DNA of 37,526 nucleotides from Synergistes sp. (GTDB taxonomy: Bacteria > Synergistota > Synergistia > Synergistales > Synergistaceae), in NCBI GenBank assembly GCA_030531745.1, contig JAUNMU010000005.1:1-37526 (forward strand), read 5' to 3'. Below, piece by piece: positions 15,764 to 24,069 of the stretch (positions are counted from its first letter, which is position 1; each line of letters opens with the position of its first letter). The notes beneath the pieces are model-generated. The model did no database searches. It was not told the origin of the DNA and was given only the letters and a program-made list of their open reading frames with translations. Position numbers and translations under genes: made by a program.

Positions 15764-16867
15764 TTATTCCTTTCTGCCGCTGAAGAGTCTGCCCAAGTCT
15801 ATGTAAGTCCATTCCTGATACTGCGGCAGTTTGATCCATATTGCCGATTTTTCCGGCACAGCTACGATCTGATATAAAGTCATATCTGTCGTTGCGCCTA
15901 AATTCTCGTACCTTGTATCCATGATATTCATCATGACTTTTTCGTTTATTGTACCCTTAAAATGCTTTGCCAAATTCAGCAGATTTTGGCGGCGTGAACG
16001 TGTCATATAAAAACTTGAATCTTCAGGGCGCGGAAGTCCCCATGAAAATTCCGTAAAATGGTTGGTAAGAACCGTCAGCCCGGGACGCGAACGTGTGATT
16101 CTGCGCTTCACATCAAATGTCGGCCACTCAAAGCACCTTGCGGTCTGCGTGTCCGCAACTCCGGCTATATATGCGAAATTTGCGCGTGTTGTCTGAAATG
16201 CGGCTTCAATCTCATCAAGGCTTTCGCAGTCAAATAAAAATTCAAAAAGCTTCACAACGGCAGGGATTCGGCTGTCGTACCAAAGAGCACCGCCTGATGG
16301 GAATCCGTTGTTCAGCTCTATAAATATTCCCTTCTCGTTCATGCCGTTTGCCGCATATATCTCTCCGGCGTAGCCCACAGTGGCAGAGGCAAGCGAGAGG
16401 TCAGCGGGGTGAAATACAGATACGACAAGGTCATCCGCAAATTTTTTGAACCACGTCAGATAGTCGTAATTGCGCCCGTAAACGAGCGACGACTCCGCGT
16501 AATCCCCCCACGCCGCGATGCCGGAACACATCTGATGCTTGTAAAGCAGTACGGAAGCTATTACCTCCATCGCGTTCACGAGCTTAAGCTCACTCAGTCC
16601 AAGCCCCGAAGTCTCACTCATACCGACAAGAATTTGTTTGAACCTGTAGGGATAATTTGCAAAAAGCTTTTCCGCGGTCTCCGTGCCGTTTGCTTTTTTT
16701 GTTTCATCGGTAAGCAGAACATCGCACACTGCATTTTTGTAAATATCCGCAAGCTCATCTGCCATAAGCGCACCGTACTGACGTCCCATCTCACGCCATG
16801 TGCCGTATAAATTCAGAACACTTATTTTGCCCTCTTTAGTCTTTGAGCCGTTCTCAAAAAACTCCAT
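15764..16867 (-). CDS. C45-type Ntn hydrolase (acyltransferase/amide hydrolase family)
   Basis: The protein resembles peptidase family C45 (acyl-CoA:6-aminopenicillanic acid acyltransferase-like) and related linear-amide hydrolases. These mature by self-cleavage before a cysteine that becomes the nucleophile. From the start I choose it has 367 residues: GTWREMGRQYGALM at 22-35, the predicted nucleophile Cys114 in HQMCSGIAAWG, GRNYDY at 131-136, and AANGMNEKGIFIELNNG in the core. No clear signal peptide is seen. The frame opens at ATG 16888, but that lies within seven bases of the likely transcription start (TATAAT on the minus strand at 16902-16907). The ATG at 16867 follows GGGGG and is preferred. 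It is the first gene of the operon with the FGGY kinase and mtaB. The substrate is unknown. Confidence 0.8.
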   Translation of the reverse strand: MEFFENGSKTKEGKISVLNLYGTWREMGRQYGALMADELADIYKNAVCDVLLTDETKKANGTETAEKLFANYPYRFKQILVGMSETSGLGLSELKLVNAMEVIASVLLYKHQMCSGIAAWGDYAESSLVYGRNYDYLTWFKKFADDLVVSVFHPADLSLASATVGYAGEIYAANGMNEKGIFIELNNGFPSGGALWYDSRIPAVVKLFEFLFDCESLDEIEAAFQTTRANFAYIAGVADTQTARCFEWPTFDVKRRITRSRPGLTVLTNHFTEFSWGLPRPEDSSFYMTRSRRQNLLNLAKHFKGTINEKVMMNIMDTRYENLGATTDMTLYQIVAVPEKSAIWIKLPQYQEWTYIDLGRLFSGRKE

Positions 16868-16901
16868 CTGTGAGCCCCCAATCATCATCTTACGTGTTAC
16901 T

Positions 16902-16907
16902 ATTATA
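16902..16907 (-). promoter_or_regulatory. Minus-strand -10 box for the C45-FGGY-mtaB operon
   Basis: A perfect TATAAT lies on the minus strand at 16902-16907, 35 bases before the preferred start codon. No good TTGACA-like box is found at the right distance, so this is a partial promoter assignment. Confidence 0.4.
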
Positions 16908-16967
16908 ACGTAAGCAGAGAGATTTTTCCTTTATCTGCAAAAATTATATTTTATCGGAGTGATACAG

Positions 16968-17660
16968 TTGGAGACAGATAAGATAGAATTAGCAGAAAAA
17001 TTACTGAAAGACAACAAGACAAAACTACGCAACTACATAGATATTCTTATAAAGGCCAACGAACTTGCAAGGCTGACGGGACCTTCCGATGAAGAGACAT
17101 TGTGGAATGAACATATAACAGATTGTGCGTATTCACTGCCGCTGCTTCCGAAGCGCGGCAGTGCGATAGATGTCGGGACAGGCGGAGGGCTGCCCGGAAT
17201 TGTATGGGCGATATGCCGCCCCGATCTTAAGATCACGCTGCTTGACAGCATATCGCGCAAATGCGTGCAAGTTGAAAAAATGACGCAGCTTCTCGGATTA
17301 AACAACGTAACAGTCGTATGCGAACGATCCGAAGAGTATGCAAAAAAAAATATCGCCAAGTTTGACTTTGCGTGCGCACGTGCAGTATGTTCCGTCGGAA
17401 TACTTGCGGAATATCTTGTGCCGTTCGTGAAGATAAACGGGCGCATCGCATCATTTAAGGGGCCGAAAGTACACGAAGAAATCACAGCAGTCGGGACTAA
17501 ATGGAAAAATATAGGCCTATCATCGCCTAAAATTCTGCAATACAAGCTCGGTGAAATACAGAGATATTTCGTCCTTTGGACAAAAATCACTCCCGCACCG
17601 AAGGGTATTCCGCGGCGTGCCGGAATGGCCGAAAAATTTCCGTGGTATCTGAGGAAATGA
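16968..17660 (+). CDS. rsmG: 16S rRNA (guanine527-N7)-methyltransferase
   Basis: RsmG (GidB) methylates G527 of 16S rRNA with SAM. The 230-residue protein shows the Rossmann SAM site AIDVGTGGGLPGIVWAI (residues 66-82), the LLDSISRKCVQVEKM segment and ARAVCSVGILAEYLVP. A C-terminal R-x-G-x-A-x-K-x-P-W-type ending is also present, all typical. Two starts are possible: GTG at 16959 has no Shine-Dalgarno, while TTG at 16968 lies eight bases after CGGAG, so I use the TTG. Loss of this protein gives low-level streptomycin resistance in other bacteria. It stands alone here, diverging from the C45 operon. Confidence 0.92.
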   Translation: METDKIELAEKLLKDNKTKLRNYIDILIKANELARLTGPSDEETLWNEHITDCAYSLPLLPKRGSAIDVGTGGGLPGIVWAICRPDLKITLLDSISRKCVQVEKMTQLLGLNNVTVVCERSEEYAKKNIAKFDFACARAVCSVGILAEYLVPFVKINGRIASFKGPKVHEEITAVGTKWKNIGLSSPKILQYKLGEIQRYFVLWTKITPAPKGIPRRAGMAEKFPWYLRK

Positions 17661-17862
17661 TTCTTTCAGGAAGACGCTGATCATACGCTTTTTTCGAAAC
17701 ACACAAACGTACCCCTCAAATAAAATTATTTTGACGCAGAATGTAAACAATTTTGTCGCTAACATTGCATTAACGGGGTCTATTTTGCACAGCACGTGAT
17801 ATACTATTGTGGTCGTTCTTTTTGTGACAAACATCCGTAAACGGGTGAAAGGAGTTTTACAG
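17661..17862 (+). promoter_or_regulatory. Spacer and leader before transketolase
   Basis: The spacer contains a TATACT box at 17800-17805, a likely -10 for the tkt operon, without a convincing -35 at 16-18 bases. A leader of about 50 bases then leads to AAAGGAG (17848-17854) and the TTG start. No gene is seen. Confidence 0.4.
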
Positions 17863-19794
17863 TTGAAAGTAACAGATGAGATACACGGTTTCAAGCCAGA
17901 TTTTATAAGCGAAGCAGGAGTTGCTGAACTGCGTGATGCGGCGCGGGATGCAAGAGTTTGGGCTGTAGCTGCGACATCTGCGGCAAAGAGCGGACATCCG
18001 GCAGGTGCCCTTTCCTCAATTGATATATTCATGACACTTCTCGGTGCGGCAAATGTATCGCCGGAACTTGCGGACGATGAAGATCGCGACAGAATCGTTG
18101 TGAGCCACGGACATACATCGGCGGGATTTTATGCGGCTCTTGCTGAATACGGATTTTTCCCCGCGCATGAAATGGCGGCAAATTTCCGCCGCGCAGGAAG
18201 TGCATATCAGGGACACGTTGAACGCGATGTCCCCGGGGTTGACTGGGGTACAGGCAACTTGGGACAGGGACTTGCCGCAGGCGTTGGCTTTGCCATTGCC
18301 GCACGCGCACGCAAATCCAATGCTCACACTTGGGTCGTGATGGGTGACGGAGAACAGGTAAAGGGTCAGGTCGCAGAGGCACGCAGACTTGCCGTTAAAG
18401 AGAAGCTTAAGATCACAGCTCTGGTTGACTGGAACGGAATACAGATAAGCGGAACACTTAATGATGTTATGCCTTCGGATATACCGGCTCTTTGGGTAGC
18501 GGACGGATGGCATGTAATGACTTGCTGCGGCCACGATCACAATGAGATTTACAAGGCGATGAAGGCAGCAAAGGACTCTGAAATTCCCGTTGTTATCCTG
18601 TGCAGGACTACTATGGGCAAGGGCGTTTCGTTTATGGAAAACATTCCCGATTATCACGGCAAGCCGGTCTTGGGCGAAAAGCTTGAAACCGCGCTGAGTG
18701 AGCTCGGTTCCGATATATCGGTATTCAATACGATCGTTGACGAGCGCAAAGGCGTACTGCCAAAAGGACGCCATATCACTTCATTTATCCCCAATATTGA
18801 GATAGGCACACCTCACACATACACAAAAGATGACACAAAGGACAACCGTGGGGCATTCGGCAGAGCGCTCGCTGAGGTCGGAGAATTGAATTACAAAAAG
18901 AAAGGCTCCACTCCCATTGTCGTGTTTGACTGCGACCTTGCCGGTTCCGTAAAGGTTGATGAGTTTGCAAAGGTATGCCCCGAGAATTTCATAGAGGCAG
19001 GCATACAGGAGCATACCGCAGCAACAGCCGCCGGTGCGGCGTCGGCAGCCGGTGTTGTTGCGGTGTGGGCAGACTTCGGCGTGTTCGGAAGCGATGAAGT
19101 CTATAATCAGCAGCGTCTGAATGACATAAACAGGGCAAATGCAAAAACTGTCCTTACTCACACCGGACTTGATGTCGGCGAAGACGGTATGACACACCAG
19201 TGCATTGACTATGTGGGACTTTTCAACAACACTTTCGGCTGGCGCGTAATTGTTCCGGCAGACCCGAATCAGACAGACAGAGCCACTCGTTGGATGCTTG
19301 CTCAGCCTGGCAATATTTGCCTTGCAATGGGGCGCAGCAAACTTCCCGTTATTCTTAAAGAAGACGATACTCCTTTCTTCGGCGGAGATTACAAATTTGA
19401 CGAAAAAGATATTGACGTCCTGCGTGAGGGTACAGATGCCGTCATACTCTCAATGGGGCATCTTGCCTCTGCGGCAGTCCGGGCACATACACTTCTCAAA
19501 AACGAGGGCATAAGCGTTAAGGTGCTTCACTGCGCGGCTCCGCTTTCAATGGACGATGAAAAGCTGTTCGCGCTTGTCGGCGGCAGACCTCTGCTTACAT
19601 GTGAGGATCATAACGCAAACACCGGAATAGGTGCCATCGCAGCACTCAAATTTGCGCGTGCCGGTAAGAATGTGAAGTTGAAAACGCTCGGCGTAACGCA
19701 TTACGGTCTCTCCGGTTCATGCTCGGATGTGCTTGCCGATATGGGGCTTAATGCACAGGGAATAGCTGATGCTGTAAGGGAATTGATCAAGTAA
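17863..19794 (+). CDS. tkt: Transketolase
   Basis: Transketolase moves two-carbon units between sugar phosphates in the pentose phosphate pathway using thiamine diphosphate. The 643-residue single chain has SGHPAG (His45), SHGHTSAG (residues 81-88) and the thiamine-binding GDG at 161-163, with Asn191 in the GDG-x26-N motif. The catalytic Glu in FIEAGIQEHTAATAAG opens the pyrimidine domain; the C-terminal transketolase domain follows from about 505. The TTG at 17863 follows AAAGGAG eight bases upstream. A GTG further up at 17809 is in frame but lacks a binding site and adds a non-conserved basic stretch. It is followed one base later by trmI, so it heads a packed operon. The C-terminal style differs somewhat from E. 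coli TktA, so exact donor preference is not certain. Confidence 0.9.
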   Translation: MKVTDEIHGFKPDFISEAGVAELRDAARDARVWAVAATSAAKSGHPAGALSSIDIFMTLLGAANVSPELADDEDRDRIVVSHGHTSAGFYAALAEYGFFPAHEMAANFRRAGSAYQGHVERDVPGVDWGTGNLGQGLAAGVGFAIAARARKSNAHTWVVMGDGEQVKGQVAEARRLAVKEKLKITALVDWNGIQISGTLNDVMPSDIPALWVADGWHVMTCCGHDHNEIYKAMKAAKDSEIPVVILCRTTMGKGVSFMENIPDYHGKPVLGEKLETALSELGSDISVFNTIVDERKGVLPKGRHITSFIPNIEIGTPHTYTKDDTKDNRGAFGRALAEVGELNYKKKGSTPIVVFDCDLAGSVKVDEFAKVCPENFIEAGIQEHTAATAAGAASAAGVVAVWADFGVFGSDEVYNQQRLNDINRANAKTVLTHTGLDVGEDGMTHQCIDYVGLFNNTFGWRVIVPADPNQTDRATRWMLAQPGNICLAMGRSKLPVILKEDDTPFFGGDYKFDEKDIDVLREGTDAVILSMGHLASAAVRAHTLLKNEGISVKVLHCAAPLSMDDEKLFALVGGRPLLTCEDHNANTGIGAIAALKFARAGKNVKLKTLGVTHYGLSGSCSDVLADMGLNAQGIADAVRELIK

Positions 19795-19795
19795 G

Positions 19796-20647
19796 ATGAT
19801 AAGCGAGGGAGAACTGGTCTTTATCTGGAATCCCCAAAAAGGTGACAGCTTTCTGTTCAAACTTAAATCCGGACAGACGCAGGGAACACACTTCGGACAG
19901 ATAAAGCACGATGATATTATGCAGCACAACTTCGGCGATGGTGTCAGGATGCCGAAAGGTGCGGTCTATTACATAATGAGGCCAACGATCGGGGAATATA
20001 CAAGACGACTGAAACGTCAGACACAGATCGTTTTTCCGAAAGACTCAGCCTATATAATAGAACATTTGAATATTTTCCCCGGCTGTACGGTCGTTGAGTG
20101 CGGCACAGGCTCAGGCAGTCTGTGCTGTACATTTGCTCATTTTGTAGGAGCAAACGGGAGAGTCTGCACATACGATCGCCGCGAGGAATTTTCCGCACTT
20201 GCAAGAAAGAACGCCGAAAGATGGGGAGTAGCAGACAGGATTGAATTTAACGTGCGTGAGCTTGAAGAGGGATTTAAGGAACGTGACGCGGACGCTGTGT
20301 TCCTTGATGTGCCAACGCCGTGGCTCTATATAGATAAGGCATACGAGGCACTTGCGCCGGGTAATCACTTGGGAATACTTGTGCCAACCGCAAACCAAAT
20401 ATCAGAGACACTGCGGGCTCTTGCTGAGCATAATTTCTGCGATGTTCAGGTGCTTGAGATAATGCACAGATTTTACAAGACAGAGCCTAACAGAATCCGC
20501 CCCGAAGATATGATGATAGGACACACAGGTTACCTTATCTTTGCGGCAAAAACTCTGCCGATAGCTGAGATCACGGATGAGGAAGCAGCGCAACGGGAAT
20601 ACACAGACCACGAATGTGTCGGTGAAGTACAGAATGAGTCCGCGTAA
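19796..20647 (+). CDS. trmI: tRNA (adenine58-N1)-methyltransferase, TrmI family
   Basis: TrmI methylates A58 in the T loop of tRNAs as a tetramer. The 283-residue protein has the small N-terminal beta domain, then FPKDSAYIIEHLNIFPG, the SAM-binding VECGTGSGSLC (residues 100-110), and DAVFLDVPTPW near residues 165-175. The C-terminal RPEDMMIGHTGYLIFA signature is close to the family's R-P-x-x-x-x-x-HTG-Y-L/T. A Glu-rich tail makes it slightly longer than the usual 250-260. The ATG at 19796 comes one base after the transketolase stop. Its stop codon is in the same frame as the next gene, queH, which begins 24 bases later. Confidence 0.9.
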   Translation: MISEGELVFIWNPQKGDSFLFKLKSGQTQGTHFGQIKHDDIMQHNFGDGVRMPKGAVYYIMRPTIGEYTRRLKRQTQIVFPKDSAYIIEHLNIFPGCTVVECGTGSGSLCCTFAHFVGANGRVCTYDRREEFSALARKNAERWGVADRIEFNVRELEEGFKERDADAVFLDVPTPWLYIDKAYEALAPGNHLGILVPTANQISETLRALAEHNFCDVQVLEIMHRFYKTEPNRIRPEDMMIGHTGYLIFAAKTLPIAEITDEEAAQREYTDHECVGEVQNESA

Positions 20648-20671
20648 GGACGGCGGACGGCGAATAAGATA

Positions 20672-21244
20672 TTGACACACTCTAAGCTCCTTCTTCATAT
20701 ATGCTGCGCGCCTGACGCTACAATACCGTGGCCTGAACTTATAGGCGAAGGTTATGATGCCATAGGATATTTTTACGGCGGAAACATACACCCACGCGAA
20801 GAATACGAAAAACGCGCAGAAGCTGTGAAAATTCTTTCGGACAATATCGGCGCACCTGTCCATATAGCCGACGTTCCCGCAGCCGATTGGATTGCCGCCG
20901 TACATGGATTTGAAAATGAGCCTGAGGGCGGCGCAAGGTGCGCGAAATGCTTTAGGCTTCAGTTGGATACCGCAGCAACATACGCTGCGGCAAACGGCTT
21001 TACTCATCTTTCAACAACGCTTACGATAAGTCCTCACAAAAATATTGTCCTGATCAATGAAACTGGTGCGGAGTCCGCAAAAAATCATGGGCTTATCTGG
21101 GTTGCGCGTATATGGCGCAAAAACAACGGCTTTAAGCGCTCCGTTGACGCAAGCCGCGCAATGGGGCTTTACAGACAGAATTACTGCGGCTGCATATTTT
21201 CAATCCGCGTTCCTCGGGAGGTGGATGCAAATGACGATCAATGA
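20672..21244 (+). CDS. queH: Epoxyqueuosine reductase QueH
   Basis: QueH (formerly DUF208) reduces epoxyqueuosine to queuosine in tRNA wobble position 34 using iron-sulfur and mononuclear iron chemistry. It is a substitute for the unrelated, cobalamin-dependent QueG. The 190-residue protein keeps the characteristic cysteines: HICCAPD (Cys11, Cys12), RCAKCFRLQL (Cys90, Cys93) and YRQNYCGCIFS (Cys172, Cys174), with the STTLTISPHKN segment in between. TTG at 20672 is the only start available, because the in-frame trmI stop at 20645-20647 bounds the frame. The nearest Shine-Dalgarno-like site is weak and distant. Its end overlaps the next gene by 14 bases. Neither queG nor the queuosine pathway genes are in the window. 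Confidence 0.9.
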   Translation: MTHSKLLLHICCAPDATIPWPELIGEGYDAIGYFYGGNIHPREEYEKRAEAVKILSDNIGAPVHIADVPAADWIAAVHGFENEPEGGARCAKCFRLQLDTAATYAAANGFTHLSTTLTISPHKNIVLINETGAESAKNHGLIWVARIWRKNNGFKRSVDASRAMGLYRQNYCGCIFSIRVPREVDANDDQ

Positions 21245-22226
21245 CCGTAAAACAATTACATCAGGCAAGCTTTCCCCACAGGCTTTGACACGCAGCGTAC
21301 TCTCATTCACAGGAGCCAAACGCCCCGAAGTGCTTATCGGTCCCGGCATAGGTGAAGACGCCGCTGTCATAAAGTGGCAGGCGGGAAAATATATGGTATT
21401 TTCGTCAGACCCCATAGTCGGAGCAGACAAAGGGGCAGGGCGTCTGTTGGTTCGCGTCAATTCAAACGATATTGCGTCAAAGGGCGGAGAACCGGCATAT
21501 CTTACAGTGACGCTCATACTGCCTCCGTCTTTTGGAGAAGAGGGCGCGGCTGCAATAATGAACGAAATAAATGAAGAGTGCCGCGCACAGGGAATAGCGA
21601 TCGCCGGAGGTCACACTGAATTTAACGACCGCTATGACAGGCCGGTTATAATGGGCTCGCTGGTAGGAACGGCAGACAAAGTTATGAGAGCCGACAGCAT
21701 ATCGGCAGGAGATAGACTGATCGTAACAAAGCATCTTTGCATAGAAGGAATGTCTATACTTGCGCATGACAGACCCGATCTGCTCACACAATTTATGAAC
21801 GAAACAGAAATTCAAACTGTAAAGTCATGGGAAGATCTGACATCTGTCTTGCCGGAGTCTCGCGTACTGCGAAGATTTGCAAAATTTATGCACGACCCGA
21901 CAGAGGGCGGATTTGACGGCGGACTTGCCGAAATTTCACTTCTCTGCGGACTGAAAGCACACATTGACGCAAATGCGCTTCCGATAAATGAACTTACAAT
22001 GCGTGCCGCTCAACATCTTAGATTTGACCCGCGGCATCTGATCGCATCGGGCTCGCTTATTGCCGTTGTGCCGCAGGCGGAAACAGATAGCGCGTTATCT
22101 GCACTTGCAAAAGAAAATATTCCATGTGCGGCAGTCGGATATATCACAGATATAAAAAATGACGCACTCCCCGATTGCAGTGAAGCATTGTGGCGTCTGC
22201 TGAAAATGGGGAAAGATAATGATTGA
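21231..22226 (+). CDS. AIR synthase-like (PurM/HypE superfamily) ATP-binding protein
   Basis: This 331-residue protein belongs to the PurM/HypE/ThiL/SelD superfamily, which activates substrates with ATP. The N-terminal motif GPGIGEDAAVI (37-47), SSDPIVGADKGAGR, NDIASKGGEPAYL near 79-91, and the AGGHTEFNDRYDRP segment are typical of the AIR synthase-related subgroup. HypE would end in a catalytic cysteine; this one ends MGKDND, so it is not HypE. It also lacks ThiL's usual start. The ATG at 21231 follows GGGAGGTG; the frame is open further upstream, but that part overlaps queH in another frame. It overlaps queH by 14 bases and the next gene by 8, so all are translated together. The substrate is unknown. 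Confidence 0.8.
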   Translation: MTINDRKTITSGKLSPQALTRSVLSFTGAKRPEVLIGPGIGEDAAVIKWQAGKYMVFSSDPIVGADKGAGRLLVRVNSNDIASKGGEPAYLTVTLILPPSFGEEGAAAIMNEINEECRAQGIAIAGGHTEFNDRYDRPVIMGSLVGTADKVMRADSISAGDRLIVTKHLCIEGMSILAHDRPDLLTQFMNETEIQTVKSWEDLTSVLPESRVLRRFAKFMHDPTEGGFDGGLAEISLLCGLKAHIDANALPINELTMRAAQHLRFDPRHLIASGSLIAVVPQAETDSALSALAKENIPCAAVGYITDIKNDALPDCSEALWRLLKMGKDND

Positions 22227-23313
22227 TGTCAAAAAAAATATTATGCGCCGCGTTGAAAGGCTTGCCGAGAAAGTAAGGAAAACGGAAGCGGATGCATTTG
22301 TAATAATCACAGACGAAGATGCGAATTGGGAAAGTCTCTATTATATGAGCGGTTTTCGCGGTACTGCGGGAGCGCTTGCCGTCTTTGCCGATGGCAGTGC
22401 CGAACTGCGAGTTGACAGCAGATACATAGAGCAGGCAAAAAAGCAGTCTCCTTTGGAGGTAACAGAGCTGTCAGGCGAACCGCACAAAGGAATTGCGGAA
22501 AGCATAAAGAAACATTCATGCAAGAAAGTTATGTGCGAGGCGCAGAAAACCTACCACAGCACATGGGACGCACTTGCCGCGATCGTTTGCATGACAGACG
22601 GCACTCAGATAATAAAAGATCTTCGCAGATGCAAAGACGCAGAAGAAACAGCACTGATAAAAAAGGCTGCGGACATCGGAAGCAGAGCATTCACCGAAAC
22701 GCTTGCCGAAGCACGCCCCGATATGACGGAGATGCAGTTTAAGGCACTTTTGGAATACAAGACGACTCTGCTTGGAGCCGGACTCGGATTTGATATGATA
22801 GTAGCTTCAGGTCTGCGCAGCGTAATGCCGCATGGCAGAGCAAGCGAAAAAAAATTCGCATACGGAGAATGGGTAACAGTTGATTACGGTGCTTCATACT
22901 GCGGGTACTTCTGTGATATAACAAGAAATATCACAATAGGCAGACCGACAGAGGAAGCACTAAAGCTGCACGCGCTCGTTGCAAAGGCACACAGCGAAGC
23001 AGCAGCCATGCTGCGTGCAGGCGTATCGGGAAAAGAAGTCCACGCAAAGGCGGTCTCCGTATTTGCGGCAGAGGGCAAGGATAAATATTTCACCCACAGC
23101 CTGGGACACGGACTTGGTCTTGAAGTGCATGAAGCACCGCTTTTATCTCACCGCAAAGATTTCACGCTGCACGTCGGTGACATAGTGACCGTTGAGCCAG
23201 GGCTTTACATACCGAATTTTGGCGGAATGAGATGCGAAGACGATTATCTCATCACCGAAAACGGCGCAGTACGTCTGACCGAGTCTCTGCCCCAAAAATT
23301 ATATTCTTTATGA
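22219..23313 (+). CDS. M24-family Xaa-Pro aminopeptidase
   Basis: A cytoplasmic dimetal peptidase that removes N-terminal residues next to proline. The 364 residues fall into an N-terminal creatinase-like domain (about 1-130) and a pita-bread catalytic domain with metal ligands Asp222 (VDYG), Asp233 (FCDITRN), His297 (SLGHGLGLEVHE), Glu326 (VEPGLY) and Glu340 (MRCEDDY). These five ligands are all present, so it should be active. The ATG at 22219 follows GGGGAAAG and overlaps the AIR synthase-like gene by 8 bases. Proline peptide use fits a peptide-fermenting anaerobe; the fused order with queH and trmI is probably convenience of operon packing. Confidence 0.92.
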   Translation: MIDVKKNIMRRVERLAEKVRKTEADAFVIITDEDANWESLYYMSGFRGTAGALAVFADGSAELRVDSRYIEQAKKQSPLEVTELSGEPHKGIAESIKKHSCKKVMCEAQKTYHSTWDALAAIVCMTDGTQIIKDLRRCKDAEETALIKKAADIGSRAFTETLAEARPDMTEMQFKALLEYKTTLLGAGLGFDMIVASGLRSVMPHGRASEKKFAYGEWVTVDYGASYCGYFCDITRNITIGRPTEEALKLHALVAKAHSEAAAMLRAGVSGKEVHAKAVSVFAAEGKDKYFTHSLGHGLGLEVHEAPLLSHRKDFTLHVGDIVTVEPGLYIPNFGGMRCEDDYLITENGAVRLTESLPQKLYSL

Positions 23314-23339
23314 TTACCGAAAAAAATGTTACAATAGCG

Positions 23340-23360
23340 TTAGGCTGAAAGTTAGCCTAA
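23340..23360 (+). promoter_or_regulatory. Hairpin in the rubredoxin leader
   Basis: TTAGGCT (23340-23346) and AGCCTAA (23354-23360) form a 7-bp hairpin just before the ribosome binding site GGAGGGAG. A TACAAT at 23330-23335 could be a -10 box, so the hairpin may be the 5' end of the rubredoxin message or a weak terminator for the upstream operon (only five A and no T run follow). Confidence 0.4.
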
Positions 23361-23384
23361 AAATCTTGGAGGGAGAGAGTGAAC

Positions 23385-23537
23385 ATGAAAAAGTATGTAT
23401 GCACAGTATGTGGTTACGTCTATGATCCGGAAGTCGGCGATCCCGATTCCGGAATAGCCCCCGGCACAGCCTTTGAAGACATCCCAGATGACTGGGTCTG
23501 CCCTGTCTGCGGTGTCGGCAAGGATATGTTTGAATAG
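23385..23537 (+). CDS. Rubredoxin
   Basis: A 50-residue one-iron electron carrier, fitting the standard rubredoxin length of about 52. The two C-x2-C-G knuckles are Cys6/Cys9 ([11 protein letters not shown]) and Cys39/Cys42 ([14 protein letters not shown]), which hold the single iron, with the conserved IPDDWVCP segment. The ATG at 23385 follows GGAGGGAG. In anaerobes rubredoxin supplies electrons for oxygen and superoxide detoxification (rubrerythrin, desulfoferrodoxin), but no such partner lies in this window. A perfect 15-bp hairpin follows. Confidence 0.96.
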   Translation: MKKYVCTVCGYVYDPEVGDPDSGIAPGTAFEDIPDDWVCPVCGVGKDMFE

Positions 23538-23551
23538 GATTTGAATAATAC

Positions 23552-23588
23552 AGCAGCCTCGGTTCTAACAAGAACCGAGGCTGCTTTG
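23552..23588 (+). terminator. Terminator-like hairpin after rubredoxin
   Basis: A perfect 15-bp stem (23552-23566 with 23571-23585) and a 4-base loop lie 14 bases after the stop. Only TTTG follows the right arm, so the T run is short. The stem alone should be very stable. Confidence 0.75.
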
Positions 23589-23755
23589 TCGCTTCACTGC
23601 AAAAATAAAATATTTCAAAACTGATAGATAGCATCGATACACTTCGTGTCGTTTATAGGTTGCAGTGCCCTTCATAATAATGGGAACGACTTCGTTTTGT
23701 ACAGATAAATTAACGTAAATTAAAATTTTGACCTCCTTTGACGTAATTTGGCTTA
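23589..23755. other. Non-coding spacer with a nested inverted repeat
   Basis: No gene is seen. CACTGCAA (23595-23602) and TTGCAGTG (23660-23667) form an outer inverted repeat, with an inner ACAC-TTC-GTGT hairpin. On the minus strand a perfect AAAGGAGGTC (23732-23741) is not followed by any start codon at a usable distance. Confidence 0.5.
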
Positions 23756-23785
23756 TTGACAAAACACGATATTATCGTTCATAAT
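23756..23785 (+). promoter_or_regulatory. Promoter of rpsU-yqeY
   Basis: A perfect TTGACA (23756-23761) and CATAAT (23780-23785) are separated by 18 bases. Transcription would start near 23792, giving a leader of about 90 bases before rpsU. Confidence 0.75.
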
Positions 23786-23880
23786 ACACAGTTGTGATAT
23801 TTGTGAATGGCATTGCGCAAATCGCAGATGTGAGAGCTATTGGTGTAATGTTCATCCCCAGTATGAAAGGGGGTAAGTTT

Positions 23881-24069
23881 ATGACCACAGTAACAAGACG
23901 CGATAACGAGTCTATTGAGGACGCACTCAAACGCTTCAAGAGAGAGATTCGCAAGGTGGGCGTGCTCCGTGAGGCTAAGAAACACGAGCATTACGAGAAG
24001 CCAAGTGAAATTAAGAAACGCAAGAAAGCAGAACTTGCAAGGAACAGAGGCAGGAGGTCTGACTATTAA
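23881..24069 (+). CDS. rpsU: 30S ribosomal protein S21
   Basis: S21 is a small basic protein of the small subunit. The 62-residue protein shows [20 protein letters not shown] and the basic, Lys/Arg-rich C terminus ([15 protein letters not shown]) of the family. The frame is open upstream to 23794, but the ATG at 23881 follows AAAGGGGG and gives the family-typical start. It shares TAATG with yqeY, a common bacterial pair. Confidence 0.96.
   Translation: MTTVTRRDNESIEDALKRFKREIRKVGVLREAKKHEHYEKPSEIKKRKKAELARNRGRRSDY

Noticed and set aside
18016-18774. 252-codon open frame on the minus strand
   Set aside because: It is antisense to the transketolase gene and has no domain or ribosome binding site.
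23565-23762. Minus-strand frame with a perfect Shine-Dalgarno at 23732-23741
   Set aside because: No ATG, GTG or TTG lies within a usable distance of the site, and the product (MSISQITSKEV...) shows no family traits.
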